A stretch of 64,000 nucleotides of DNA from Orobanche coerulescens (GCA_033398695.1 CM065818.1:53166001-53230000); one strand, 5' to 3'. Positions 1 through 11,804 are shown, numbered from the stretch's first letter. A program made the numbers and translations. Notes: a model not told the origin generated them from the sequence alone.

Positions 1-3000
1 CACTGATGCACTAATGATCCCATTTGAGTCGGGTGTAAAACACAGCCATGTTACAGCACCCTGGAAAGAAATCACAACGCATGAGGAACATCAAAAAATA
101 TCAAGGAGTGCATAGAAACTTAGTCACTACTAAAGATTGAAAGAAATTTTAGAATGGAAAAGAAGTAGATGAAATTAATATATTTAAAACGGTGCGCCGA
201 GAAAGGGAGAGAACTGAGAGGAAGCTAGATGACCTTATGGCCTGTCAGTGATTTAACTTTCGTAACTTTAACTTTCATAACAGCTGAACTAGCATCCAAT
301 TCATACTCTATCTTCCAAACCTGTAGCAATAGTTCACAGTATGATATTAAATACACATCTCCTTAACAGTGATGCACCCTGTAAGATAACTTAATTCTAC
401 CTATAATATAGCTGTATTTTTAAAATTTCTGCTTATCAGTCGGCCTTCGGTTCAGTTAAGGCACAATCTATCATTTCATAAAGATTAAGAATACTAGAAA
501 CAAACAACTAGCTGAAGAAGTGCGCATATGTCAAAGATTGGAATTATATCCTAAAGGAAGTATAAATAAGTAAAGAATCTCATGTATAATACAAATCAAT
601 ATTGAATTGCAGAATCTCATGGATGTAAAAGAGTTCCTTTTGAGATTTGAACAGTGCACTTAGGATAGTCAATCAGCAAATTGTTCGTTTTACTTTATCT
701 GTAAAGAAGAAATTTACGATTCCTAATTTGAAAGGCCAGGAGAAAGGAAATATACATCAGCAACAACAAGCCTCGATGACCTTGTAAATTGTGATATCTT
801 GTAGGACCAGAGGGTACAACACAGTGCCACCGAGGACTCAAGAGTCCCACAAGTATATGGTCACCAAAAGTGATACATTAGAGTTTATCTCATATAGTCT
901 AACAGCAATTAACCCCCTTAATGCTACCATTATCAGATGCCTAATAAGAAATGGACCCGGGGTGCAAAATAAATCAGTATAATTCTAGCCCTACAATTTC
1001 TACTGTTATATGTAAGCACAATATGTAATTAACTATTTTACATCGAGACAAATAAACACCTTACATGTGAAAAGTTTTTAGCCTTTCTTTCCTCCTGTTC
1101 ACGACAGAATCAATAAAGTAAAATAGAGCATTTCCAACAGAGTATCATATGTCTAATTCACAGGCAAATAGCATATTGTGTTAAAGTAACTGCATAGATT
1201 ATCTCATTTTAAGGATTTATTTTGCAAATAATATCCTATAGCCAAGACGATGAAAATAAATAATTTATTTAAGCATGTCACCTTCACAGTATACCCTAAA
1301 GTGGCTGCAGCAATATACTGCCCGTCTGGAGATATTGTAGCCATGCTATTCTTGCCCTGATTTGTGTCTGTATTTCCCAACCGTTTTCCCGACTTCCCTT
1401 CCAAAAGTCTGATATCCGTTCCTGTTGAAGGCAAGAGTGACTGAAACCTTTGTCTACACTAATAGGATGCAGATTAACATGGAGTGTCACAAATTCAATA
1501 TGCTACAACAAGTGTTACATGTTCACATTTTGAAGAGAAAACCGATATGTTGAAGGCAATTAGAAGCCCAATCAAATAGGAACCAGTCTATTAGTATTTG
1601 GTTTTTCTGTCTTTTTGCACACAATGGGAAAATCACTAAGCTAGATATTTATAAAGTATGAAAGTCGCTGCGAGTGTGTGAGCTGCCAACTTAATGAAAT
1701 GTCAGGAATAATGATGAAGTACGTGGACCCTACATTATACATTATTATGATTATTAAGTATCATCTAATTTATTCGTTTGAATTTTATCTACTTTAGTAT
1801 CCCTTCCTTAGTTCCTTGTGATCCCCAAATCATCACATTCATTATTCTAAATGTGAGTAAATGTCACTTAGCATGTCATAGGAACATACCCTCGGAACTT
1901 GAAACAAGTAGCGTATTCCCATCAACACCAGCAACTTTAGCTCCGTATAAAGTGACGATGTGCTTTTGATAATGGACCTCATGGATCTCATTCTGGAGAT
2001 GGAACTTTGGGCTATCATCGCCACCTCTCGAGTTGTCTTTTCCATATATGTATAAAGAGCTTCCTTTTCTAGCAGCAGTTTTACAACGCACAACAGCTGA
2101 TGCATCGTCATCTTTACAAGCCACAACTGATGCATCGTCAACAGCTGATGCATCGTCAACAGCTGATGCATCGTCATCAGCAATAGCAACACTTTTACAA
2201 GCCACAACAACTAATGCATCGTCATCAGCAAATGCTACTGCAGTTGGATGACATCCAGCTTTGAGAATGATGATGTCCATACTTGAAGCGACACCCATAT
2301 GAAACATTCGGACTACACCATCATCACATGTTGTATGTACGTACAAACAACAAATAAGTCAGACAATAGCTCCAATTTTTTCGTAAAAAGTACACCACCG
2401 AGATAAACTATACTTAAAATTAATACTATATGACCAATTAAATGTGACTATTTTATTGTTTAGAAACAAATGAAAGGAAGCTACAAAGCATACTTGTTAG
2501 CTGCTAACATAAGTCAAACACTTAGACAGGAAAAGGAATTAAACAGAATGGATAGTTTGTCATAATAGCTGCTAGTCACCCACGATATCAAATGAATGAT
2601 ACTTGATATTCAAAATTTGCTTATTCTTAATAATTAGTTGAGCAACTGATTGAACCGCTCCAGCTAATAATACGGAAACAAAACATGTGTGATTAAGGGA
2701 AATAACAGCAGACGTTAAGTGGTTTATAAGCAGCACATGAGGTCACTCTCCCAACCTTATTTAGTTCATTTGGGAAAGCGTTTTTAGCATGCCCACATGG
2801 AAATTCACCTAAAGTGTAAATCTTTCTAGTCAATAGCCTAAGAGATTACCAGTTTACAAAAAAAGATGTTACAGTTTGTAAATAGTTATACTGTTTTAAT
2901 TTTTATGAGTAACAAAGTTGATAACATCCAATCATAATAGTGAATGCCGCCATGATTAAACATGGGTGCAGAAATGAGAGATGACACGGGTGAGAAAACA

Positions 3001-3161
3001 AAACTGGAAAAAAGGGACATATGTGTATATTTAAGATACTTGTAACGATAATTACCAGTTGCCAATCGATATCCATCATCCGAGAAGCATATTCCATTAA
3101 TGGAATTCTCTTGACCTATCAAATTTTTCAACTCTAACGGATGATGATGCTGGTCCACTTC
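1..3161 (-). CDS. TBL2-like WD40-repeat protein, partial (5 exons visible, 3' end off window)
   Basis: WD40 (transducin) beta-propeller protein resembling plant TBL2-like proteins, which are thought to be membrane-anchored; the exact role is unknown to me. Exons that keep one reading frame (minus strand): 3161-3056 (HHPLEL, then GICFSDDGYRLATG), 2330-1890 (CDDGVVRMF, GCHPTAVAF, SLYIYGK, ending VSSSEG), 1421-1282 (GTDIRLLEGKSGKRLGN, then MATISPDGQYIAAA), 320-234 (VWKIEYELDASS, ending SLTGHK) and 60 to the edge (GAVTWLCFTPDSNG). Donors are GT and acceptors are CAG, except at 2331-2332, where AA stands in place of AG. The N-terminal anchor exon was not found above 3161, and the C-terminal repeats lie beyond position 1. 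The family's usual Trp in the 'IKLW' strand is Leu here. Exon 2330-1890 carries an extra low-complexity stretch. All phases agree, so the gene is either functional with unusual splicing or a very recent pseudogene. Confidence 0.8.
2091..2240. repeat. In-frame tandem expansion inside the TBL2-like exon
   Basis: Short units around 'gatgcatcgtc' with 'aacagct' or 'atcagc' spacers repeat about seven times. On the minus strand they encode alternating DDASAV and VVACK-like blocks, between family residues matching 'VVVACK' and 'GSSLYIYGK'. In the family, as I recall it, a single short linker sits here. The expansion keeps frame and adds roughly 35 to 40 residues to a propeller loop. Confidence 0.8.
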
Positions 3162-4070
3162 CTGCATGCACATCCATCGTGGTATGAGTTGGGGAAAATT
3201 ATTGATAAACAACTAATCTAAGACAAATCAAGAGCATCTACATACACTACAAATACACATTCACCTTCACACACATAAGCACATGCATCTAATACAACTA
3301 ACCTGAGGCTATCTGTTACTTAAGGAGCAACCAAGATCACATTAGAGTTTTAAAGTTATAATTTCTTCTACAACATGACGTTATACAGTGTGTCAAAATA
3401 AACCAGTGATTAGTGGAAACTTTCTAAACTTGGTAGCTTGTTTATAACCATAAGCAACCAGTTGATTCTTTATGTTGGACATCACATGAGGTAAACGACC
3501 TCAAAAAGATTAGTATTTGTGCCAAAGGAAATGTAATATTCTGGCCAAACATAAAATACTTATGCCTCACATTTTAGCTGTCAAATCTACAAGTTTGCAA
3601 ACATCACAAAGGCCGTGTAATATATACATAGGACCATGTTTGAGAGACCCGTGAGTTTTTAACAACCCGATATCATGTTGTGTGTATACATACATATGTA
3701 CGCACATGTATACATAGGTTTATTGGTCACAATTGATCCTGATTGGAGGCGCCTTTCTGAACTTATAAGTAGCTTGCTCGAACCCATATGAGCATGGTGT
3801 CACCGGTGCAAGAATTGTCCATCTGAATTAGATGGTGTCACCAGTGCATCCGATTCAAACCTACAGTTGGCCTCACAAGCCGAGCATGAGTTGTTCCGGT
3901 TTCCCTTAGGCAAGACACAACTGGATAAGCCTAACATTTCTTTTGAAATTTTAGTCCTCGTCGATGACTAATTCTTATGTGTAATTAATTTTGTGTGTGT
4001 GCGTGTGAGCGCCTAATTGTGACACATTGTCCCTTATAGGCCGAGATAGACCAATATGTAAACAAATGCT
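3162..4070. other. No gene recognised; possible location of the missing TBL2 5' exon
   Basis: AT-rich sequence. A near-exact duplicated segment, 'atggtgtcaccrgtgca', occurs at about 3794-3810 and 3832-3848. I could not identify the expected N-terminal membrane-anchor exon of the neighbouring WD40 gene on the minus strand. Confidence 0.4.
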
Positions 4071-4171
4071 TTGTATGTACTTGATGCTATTGTGGATTTT
4101 GATTACAATGACGGAGGGGCTTCCAGAAAAGCATTGAAGTATATTACAAAGAATGGTTATATAAACCAATG
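4071..4171 (+). pseudogene. Papain-like (C1A) protease fragment, exon-sized
   Basis: The plus-strand frame from 4071 reads VLDAIVDFDYNDGGASRKAL, then KYITKNGYI. This resembles the papain segment following the active-site helix, where the family has a Gly-Gly, an Ala/Phe, 'Y I x x N G G I' and then an acidic stretch. The alternative start is not meaningful, because the fragment has no catalytic Cys or His. A GTAAGC donor-like sequence follows at about 4176. It lies head to head with the larger protease remnant at 4659-5403, so both probably derive from one duplicated locus. The match is short. Confidence 0.4.
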
Positions 4172-4658
4172 CTGGGGTAAGCGTTCACACATCCTTTTTC
4201 TTCTTTCTATGGAATTTTTTTCTAATAACATTCTTATTCTGCAATATTATGTATAACAAGTCAAAGTGGTGCTACCTTGATATAGAATCTGGAGATTATG
4301 AACTTTGGTCATACAATAAAACTCAACGGTGAGTTTATAGCAATTCTCTAAAGGAGCTAGTGGCTTCACCCCATGGGACCTTTAGCAGATGTAATATACG
4401 GATTTGGTAAGTAAAGTTGACACGTTATCGCAGAAGGATCCATGTTAATTATTGGTACAATCTAATGAAATGTCTCCATTAGCACAACTAGTAATCTTGT
4501 TTATTACTCCATACATGTGATGTTCAATCTAAAGGGCCACTTACAAAAAAACAAGCTAGCTACTATGCTTATAGGAAGATGCTTCCGGTGTCTATCAATC
4601 AGCGTGTTTTCATAAAACATTGAAGCTAATCATCAAAAGTGAAATTAAGATAAATAAA

Positions 4659-5403
4659 TTAAAGGTAATACATACATACCTCAACATCGCCCCTCAAAAC
4701 AGGTACCAATAAGCGGTCAATGAAATGGTAAGTCACCTTTGAGTAGCCCCCTGCTCCCCATTTTTCCCCCCACGAATTTTTTATTTCTAATATATGCTCT
4801 TCCTCATAAAGAGACGAGGTGTCTAATCCTGTTATGATTACCGGCCTCATTCGCGATCCTCTCCTCTTCATCATAATTAAATACCCGAGCCTCTTTCCCA
4901 CGATCTCCAGCTCGTCTAAAAGGAGTCTCATTCCAAGCAAGAAGTGCCTCCGCGCGACCAAATCCTTCCATCCTAACCCCAGCAACTATAGGGTATTTCG
5001 GACCCCATGGCCCGAAATTCCATTTCAAAGCAGCTACAATCTTATCCCAGCCAAACACCAGCTTTAAATCTTTTAATGTATAATGATGGCCCGATTGGTA
5101 GTTAGGTAACCCTGCTATGTGTATGAACTGATAGTTACAGTGTTGCTGTAACCCCAGGTCTGGGTTAAGAAGGCACTTATAGGCATCATTAAAATTTCGA
5201 ACATGACGCTCAAGTAATGGTTGAGGTGAAAAATCAACCATGTAACCATACTTGATCCTAAAAGTTACGGTTAGCGCGTCGGCCAAAGCAGTTGCTAAGC
5301 AAATGCCTTTGTTATCTTGGTTGTAGATTGTTTTGAACATAAGCCGAAGTGAACACCTAAACCTACGAGGGTCTCTTTCGAGTATAACAAACTCCATTTC
5401 CAT
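4659..5403 (-). pseudogene. Papain-like C1A cysteine protease homologue, frameshifted
   Basis: From the ATG at 5403 one frame encodes about 190 residues. It contains NQDNKGICLATALADAL, which aligns with the papain active-site helix (Gln of the oxyanion hole and catalytic Cys retained, the following Trp replaced by Leu). The second frame, 4985-4659, supplies PVIITGLDT and then IKNSWGEKWGAGGY, the typical Asn-Ser-Trp-Gly C-terminal signature. The switch between frames is a one-base frameshift near 4845-4865, around 'AGGATCGCGAATGAGG'. At the position of the catalytic His ('H-A-V' in active enzymes) the sequence has R-P-V, so the ancestor may already have been catalytically dead. No prodomain or signal peptide is visible. 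No intron is needed. Without the frameshift the protein would be about 245 residues, similar to a bare peptidase domain. Confidence 0.75.
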
Positions 5404-5624
5404 GGCCTTACTTTTTACTTCGATCGGTGGTGTATTTATGATGATATCTTCTTTATGAGGGTTTCCTTCTTTGTGCAGTGGTGTTATTTTTAGGGTTTCT
5501 TCTTTAATGTGGTCGTGGTGTCAAAGGGGGTGGTGGGTCAGCGGTGTTTATTTAATTCGGGCTAAATGGATTATTCATTCCCCCACTCTCAAACATCCAC
5601 GTATATATGGCGACTTGGAGGAAA
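5404..5624. other. Upstream flank of the protease remnant
   Basis: T-rich sequence with no recognisable gene. On the minus strand an A/T-rich 'TTAAATAAAC' lies about 150 bases upstream of the ATG and might be a TATA element, but this is weak. Confidence 0.25.
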
Positions 5625-5959
5625 TTAAGGTTGCGTTTTTATTTTTCACAAAATGTTTTGGGGAAAATAAAGAAAACAGATATCGTATTCAAATCAACGT
5701 TTTCCAACAAAATGTTTTGCAAAACACAAATCCCTTATTTCCTAACTTAAATTACAAAACAAATTTTAGTTGTATTCCTTGTTTTCCTTTGTAACCCTCA
5801 ACCATCCGTCCCTTTCTTCAAAACAGAATATAGAAACATCAACTAAACACGTTTTCTATATTTTCAAGTATTTTGTGGAGATTTTTTCTCCTTCCAAATT
5901 TTTACAAAATTAGAGATAGGAAATAAGAGAATTTGTTCTCCAACTAAACGCACCCTAAG
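5625..5959. mobile_element. MITE-like element with TIR TTAAGG(T)TGCGTTT
   Basis: The left end 'taaggttgcgttttt' and the right end '...aactaaacgcacccta' form imperfect terminal inverted repeats. The interior is AT-rich with 'aaaatgtttt' repeats and no coding capacity. No convincing target duplication was found, so the superfamily is uncertain (hAT-like end sequence). Confidence 0.45.
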
Positions 5960-5962
5960 AAT

Positions 5963-6161
5963 CTTAGAGCTTGTTTGTTAAAAAAATTTATTAAGTCCTT
6001 TTTAATTAAGAGATAACTTAATGCAGACACCCTCAGTTTTATTGCTAAATATTTTCAGTCATCTTTGTCTATTTAGTCATAAACAAACAGTTTTAATATG
6101 ACTTAATGAATTCAGTTTTTTTCATATTAGTCAATTAAGTCACAAACAAACATCACCTTAA
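5963..6161. mobile_element. Short MITE, family member 1
   Basis: Terminal inverted repeats 'ttagagcttgtttgt' and '...acaaacaaacatcacctta'. The interior ('gacttaatg', 'tttttcatattagtcaa') is shared with the copy at 7318-7472, which supports a small repeat family. Confidence 0.45.
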
Positions 6162-7317
6162 AGGATTAAGTGTGGTGAATACTTTCAATTAAGCCATTTA
6201 GGTTGCACGGGTGTCACATTATTTTAACACTTACATTTTAAAATATGTCTCACTAACTAAACACAACACACTTATCTAAGCCCTACTCACCACCAATTTT
6301 ATTTTCTTTTTCATTTTTCTAAATAATCCAAATTTCATTCATTAAAATAAATACAACTTTTATTTATAAATTGAAAAACTAAAACATAGATAATTAAAAA
6401 CATAGACGTGCGAAATAAAAAAACTAAAACATGATTAGAGCTTTTTTATTTCTCTGTAATTGTTGATGAATTATTGCTTCTCAGCAATGCTCCTCACCAC
6501 TTCTTCTCTTTTTGCCCTCAAGTGGGTTGTAACATACACATTTGCTTCGGCGGTCATTAGAAGCGTATGTAAACCGTAACTGTTGATAGCATGTCGAGTG
6601 GCAACTAATGCACCCTCGTCATTTATGAGTCACAGCTACGCATTTATTCAAGATACCATGACAACTCGGTCAACAACTTGTTCGCTAGTGTGACCTCCAT
6701 TGCTAGCTCTCTCCGTAGTCATCTAAGGATCATTCGTCGCACCTCGTTTGGTTCGTTAGCCATAGTTTGTGATAGTTGGGTTGGGAATAATTAAAAAGAA
6801 GATGTGTGTGTATGAGAGAGAGAGGGAGAGTTTACAAAGAAGTTGTTTTATAGAGTGTATTAAAAAGGATAAAAAATAAAATAAAAAAACTTTTAAATTA
6901 TTTAAGTAACTATTTGGAAAAAACGGTAAGATTTTTAAATTTTGTCGTTTTCTTCATCGAATAATTAGCGAAACGAAAGTAGCGAGTGGTCTTGGTGTGG
7001 TGGCGGGGTTTTGACGAGCCACGGCGAGCTACTACTTCGGATTCGGCGAGAGACTTCGTCGCCACACTCAATGCTCTTAACACTTCCATTTTGTAGCAGT
7101 TTTAATAAGATGCTTAATCAAGTGTTTGATAATTTTATTTCTTTGGTGTTATAAACTCATATAAGTGTGTTAATGGTAAACTCAAATTATGTGGCTTACT
7201 TAGAAATCACATGTTAAGATAAGACTTTTATGCATTTATATAACACTTACAACTTTAGATATTCATGAGATATATATATTTTTTTTTACTTTCTTTACCC
7301 TTGTTTATATTTTCTAT
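6162..7317. other. AT-rich intergenic sequence with a GC-rich transposon-like patch
   Basis: About 6480-6790 is more complex and, on the minus strand, starts MANEPNEVRRMI before stops. I do not recognise it. About 6985-7085 is GC-rich ('gtggtggcggggttttgacg') and looks like the end of a decayed DNA transposon. No intact gene. Confidence 0.3.
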
Positions 7318-7472
7318 TAAGTCATGTTAGAAATGACTTGATGCATATAGCCTCCATTTTATCACTTTATATTTTCATTCAATTTCTCTATAAAATTACT
7401 GATAAACAATTCTCATATAACTTTTTCATTATTTTTTTCTTCATATTAAGTCAAATTCAAACATCATCTAAC
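7318..7472. mobile_element. Short MITE, family member 2
   Basis: Diverged copy of the 5963-6161 element: it shares the order of 'gacttgatgcat', 'atattttcattcaat', 'taaacaattc' and 'ttcatattaagtcaaattc', ending 'aacatcatctaac'. Ends are approximate. Confidence 0.4.
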
Positions 7473-7768
7473 TATAAAAGCAAAAGGTATCATGGCCGGG
7501 ATACTCGCCGAATCCGACGTGGGGGCCTTTTTCGGCGTCGCTGAACCACTGCCATGACACTTAGATGATGCCGCCGAAACTCTGCTCCCTAATTCTTCGG
7601 CGGAGAAGATGACATTTTTTTTTTTTTCGTGTTTTTATAAATGATTTTTGTGTATGAGTGTTGTGTATTAATTGGGTATAGTGGAACTCAAATGATTATA
7701 TTGTAAGTAAATTGATGTTTTGAAGTGTGAGTGTCAAAATGATTTAGCACCCAATAAAACCAAAATGA
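7473..7768. other. Non-coding, GC-rich inverted patches
   Basis: The 'ctcgccgaatccgac' and 'ttcttcggcggag' blocks at 7500-7605 resemble the GC-rich patch near 7030-7060. Both may be ends of one decayed DNA transposon. No gene. Confidence 0.25.
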
Positions 7769-8198
7769 CTAAGGCTATGTTTGGGGATGGCTTATGAGAG
7801 GCTTATTGGGGTTTGGGGTTTTAAAATAAGCTGACTAATAAAATAATTCTCGTTTGTCATACAGACTTATGGAGGTTTATGACATATAAAATAAGTCGTA
7901 AGCCTTCATAAGCCCAAGCCCATAAAATGAGGCTTATATGGCTTATAGCTAGTTAAATTACTTAAATAACTTTAAAAATATAATGAATTGTTACGTAAAA
8001 GCTGTAAATATATGTGAATTTAATTTGATTTATTTTTATGTGATTTTACATTAATAAGCTTCAGTTCCAATTAATTCGCCAAATAACATTATAAAATATA
8101 AGTTCCAACTTTCGGCTTATAATAAAAGCTTCAGCCCCAGACCTAGCCCCAACCCCAACTCTAGCCCCATCCCCAGCCTAATACCAAACATACCCTAA
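7769..8198. mobile_element. MITE with TIR TARGG(S)TATGTTTGG
   Basis: Left end 'ctaaggctatgtttggggat' and right end '...ataccaaacataccctaa' are inverted repeats. The interior is full of 'gcttat' and 'agcccca' repeats and is non-coding. It ends 12 bases before the target duplication of the large gypsy element. Confidence 0.55.
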
Positions 8199-8534
8199 CT
8201 TTTGAATGTCATGATTGTAATACCCGGCTATAATTCATTCTGTATCACTCAGTAATTTTCACTCATTAATAATCACTCATCATTCATGAATCACTCTTTT
8301 GCGTTCAATGTTGGCATGTTGTAATCGTATATCAGTTACCGATCGTCATTTTATCTCCGTTTTTAGATCGAGACGGGAGTATGATCATTTTCATTGTGAT
8401 TGATAGCCTTGTACTGGGAGTATCATCTTTGGATCGTGTTAGACTTATTCACTTCCACATTCGTATGATATGTCGGATCATTCATCAGTCGTAGCGAGGA
8501 ATCGGAATTATCGGATTGATTCACCTTGGCGATC

Positions 8535-9020
8535 GAGTTACTAGTAAGGTTACGAGCTACGGCCGTAAGTCACGGAGTACGTCCGTAAGGCCGATTCTGG
8601 CCGTAAGTAAGTGGTGTTCGTATATTTCGGGTGTTGTCGACCAAGGGTGACTTACGGCCGTAAGGGTTGCGGCATACTAGTAAGTCGAGGTGTACGGCCG
8701 TAAGACTTGGCCGGATACGGCCGTGCTGCGGGAAGGATGTCCGCCATTTTTGACGAAGGCGGGTTACACCGTAAGGTTGGCCGGATACGGCCGTATCATC
8801 CGAGTTACGGCCGTAAGGTGTGCGACGGCCGTAAAGCTGTCGCGACGGTGTTTTTGTGAAGGCGGGTTACGCCGTAACTCAGAGCGATTACGGCCGTAAG
8901 TCTGTCGGCGAGCTTTCGGACGAGCGAGTTACGGCCGTATGAGTTGGCGATTCTGGCCGTAAGGCCGTTGACTTGGAAAGTTACGGCCGTAAGAGGGCCG
9001 ACTTACTACCGTAACTTCCG
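8535..9020 (+). repeat. Cluster of TTACGGCCGTAA palindromes in LTR U3 (left copy)
   Basis: About fifteen copies or near-copies of the 12-bp palindrome TTACGGCCGTAA, spaced roughly 20 to 50 bp apart, ending just before the TATA-like box. Two copies here read TACTAGTA where the right LTR has TACGGCCGTA, and several carry 1-2 base deletions. Confidence 0.9.
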
Positions 9021-9032
9021 ATATTTATAGTT
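9019..9032 (+). promoter_or_regulatory. Putative TATA box of the left LTR
   Basis: 'gatatttatagt' lies right after the last palindrome and before a pyrimidine-rich leader ('tttttcctcattttcttcatttt'). That is the expected U3/R boundary layout. Confidence 0.55.
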
Positions 9033-10660
9033 TGGTAGGGACACTTTTTCCTCATTTTCTTCATTTTCACTTTCTTCTTCCTTTTTGTCCGAGAGAGAGC
9101 TTGGGGAAAGGGATTCTTCCTTCATCAAACACTTGTGTACTTGAGTTTCTTCATTTCCATTCGATCATATAGCTCGGATACTCGTTTTAACTCGTGTTCT
9201 TCGGATCGAAGTGGTTGGATCTTCTAGAGGTAATTTCTTCAACATCTTGGATTTCGATTTTGTGTTGAGATATGATGTTTTGGACGTTATAATCATGTTA
9301 TATGAAGGGATATGTGTATGATTATGAGTTTGTATAAGGATTCATTGGATTATTGAGGGATTATTCAAGAACACTTTGAATATCGAGTTGGATTTGGAGA
9401 TTTTCGACTAATTGTTGTTATAATCACGTTTTTGGATATTCGTTGTGGATAATTAATCGTATTGAATATGTTTTGTTGGTTTGAAACACTTCTTGGGGGA
9501 TTTGGTATTGGTATATTGAGGTTTGATTGTAAACAATCGGAGTTTGGACGCAACGTGTTTGATTCAATGCCTCAATGGACTTGGTTTAGTCGTATCGACG
9601 TGTTGAGTTCGTTATATTCATGTTTGTACGTATATTAATCGGATTGTTGGTAATTGAATTGTTCAAGGTTGTTCGAGCGACCGATATCTCAATTAGGACA
9701 TTGTTCGTGGAAGGATAATTATCACCGGTGTTGAGTAAGTTAATTCTTACTCGGTTAAAAGGATATTCATACCTTTTGTTGTTGATTATTCATGATCATA
9801 CCTCATTCATCATTGTATTAATCATATTAAAACTTGTTATTGTCAATTAATCACTTCAGTCATAAGGAACGACGGTTCTAATCTTTTCGTTGAGCTATCA
9901 TTCATTTCATTATTACTCTCATCTCGGTGAGTCATTCTTGACTTTGTCAGATTATTACTTATCCATTGATATTCATTACGGTCATTCTCGTTCATATGAC
10001 CTTCTGGGTTCATATTGCGTGGCCGGGTGTGGCTGTGTGGAATTTTTAGTCGGGCACACGATGGTTATTGTATTGGGTTCACCGATACATTAGACCGTGC
10101 ACACGGGAAAGCGTTACACCGTGAGACTAATTAGGTACACGGACGGGTGTTGTACACTCACACAGAATATTACGGGCGTACTATGATACTCCTCTCCAGC
10201 GTAATTCATAGCTAAGAATATTTCATAACTTCAGTTAATCATAATTGTGTATTTTCAACCCTTGAGGATTGTTGTTCTGCTTAATCGACCCATTTGGGAT
10301 TTTGTTTTTCAGTCGTGGCAAGGCAAACGCACGGAATAGCGAGTTGATGTCGAGGAGTCCCAGTGATACTAGTAGGGGCCCCGATCTTTCGATTATTCAT
10401 GTTATTGTCCTTTATTTTCCATTGCAGACTTTCATTTGAATACTCCGTTTCATCCGGTGTGGTGTATTTTATCTTCATATAAAATACACTAGTATTGATA
10501 TTGTCTGGTGTGTTGTAACTAAACTCCTCATCGGAGTAATTATTGTTGTAATGTAGTTCGGTACTACATTTATCCCGTATAATTCATTCATTTTCAATTG
10601 CACGGTGGGTCCCGGTTGGGGATCTACGACCGTATTATCCTCCTAGTTTGGGGTGTTACG

Positions 10661-10676
10661 AGTTGGTATCGGAGCG
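10661..10676 (+). other. Primer binding site, tRNA-Met type
   Basis: 'agttggtatcggagcg' directly follows the left LTR. It matches the usual plant primer site TGGTATCAGAGC with one change. Confidence 0.8.
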
Positions 10677-11186
10677 TGGTTTTGAATACTATCTTCCGAG
10701 TCATGTCTCATTTGAAATCATCGTCATCGACTAGTATCATTGGACTTTCGCGTCACGTGTGACTGTGCAAATGCCGAGCCAATCGATAGGAAGAAGCGTA
10801 AGATTTCTAACGCCATGGTATAATTTCTGCAATAGTTATTCATTCATCATTCATCATTTAACAATCCTCAAACATCATCATTCATTGTGATTAGGCGATC
10901 ATGTTAACTCATTAATCACTTAATTCATTTCATTACTCGTTAATGATCGGGACGATCTTGTTAATTCATTTATTACTCAATTCATTTCATTACTCGGTTG
11001 TCGATCCGGATGATCATATTTTTAATCTTGTTAAGTTATTCAGGATAATCATTTCAAGAATTTCCTCGAGATAATCATGTCACTTGATAAATCATTCATA
11101 TAATCACTAAGTTAGAGCATGTATACTCATTTTCATCATCTCATGACGTAATCATAACATGATAATCATGCGGAAATATAATCATT
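10677..11186 (+). other. Untranslated leader of the Tekay element
   Basis: AT-rich with repeated 'attcattcatcattcat' and 'ttactcgttaat' words. No reading frame of note before the gag remnant. Confidence 0.5.
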
Positions 11187-11804
11187 TTGCGACCTTCCTA
11201 CTTCAGTATGGACAGAGCTGTCAGGGGATGCACGGGAAGAGGCCGCGGTGCGGGCCGAAACCCGAGGAATAATCACTCGCTGCCGGGAAATCGTGCCCAG
11301 GACTCGGCTCGATCAGAAGATGTTCGGGTTGATCCACTCACTTTTATGCAGGCCATGATGACCCATGTGCAGTTGCTCAATCATCATTGCGCCACTCTGG
11401 CCGGATTAATCGAGAGAACTCTCCCGTATGAGCCAGCTGCTAAGGAAAGTGTTGAACAACAACCTTCATTTGTCAGCAGGAAATCAACGAAGCGTAATCG
11501 GTCCGAGAGCGGTCGGTCAACCTCCAAGAAACCTCGTGCGGGTCCTATCGTTTCTGAGCGACCTCCTACGGCACCTAATCCTGCGGGATCTCAGTCCCGA
11601 CGATCGATTCGGCCATCATCTGTTTCAAGCGTAGGCGCGGCCATTTCAAGACTAGGTGTACGACGCCGTCTATCACATGTCATAATTGTGGGAATTCTGG
11701 GCATAAGGCCCGTTTTTGCCGAAAGGACTCCAAGTCGGCCCGCGGTATCTCGTGCCCCGAAGCAATCGGCGTTTGAATCGGACTACTTTGTCAACGTCGT
11801 TTAA
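11187..11804 (+). pseudogene. gag remnant with out-of-frame zinc knuckle (Tekay element)
   Basis: The frame at about 11208 begins MDRAVRGCTGRGRGAGRNPR, the Arg/Gly-rich N-terminus usual for Tekay gag. It runs on to MMTHVQLLNHHCATLAGLIE and a Lys/Arg/Ser-rich linker. The central gag (capsid) domain expected between these parts and the zinc knuckle is missing. The knuckle is present in another frame at about 11665-11735 (CHNCGNSGHKARFC), so a frameshift separates the two. The protease that should follow is not recognisable. The element therefore cannot make a working capsid protein. Confidence 0.75.

Larger units (their letters stand above)
8216..10660 (+). repeat. Left (5') LTR of the Tekay element
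   Basis: 2,445 bp, starting TGTAATACCCGG and ending GGGGTGTTACG directly before the primer site. It aligns base for base with 15281-17750 apart from scattered substitutions and small indels, which are concentrated in the palindrome cluster. Confidence 0.93.

Noticed and set aside
2033..2251. Ser/Ala/Thr-rich plus-strand frame
   Set aside because: Antisense of the DDASAV repeat in the WD40 exon.
8535..9020. Short reading frames over the palindrome cluster (e.g. 8690-8899)
   Set aside because: Frames exist because the palindrome lacks stops; the same region in the sister LTR has shifted frames and no protein homology.
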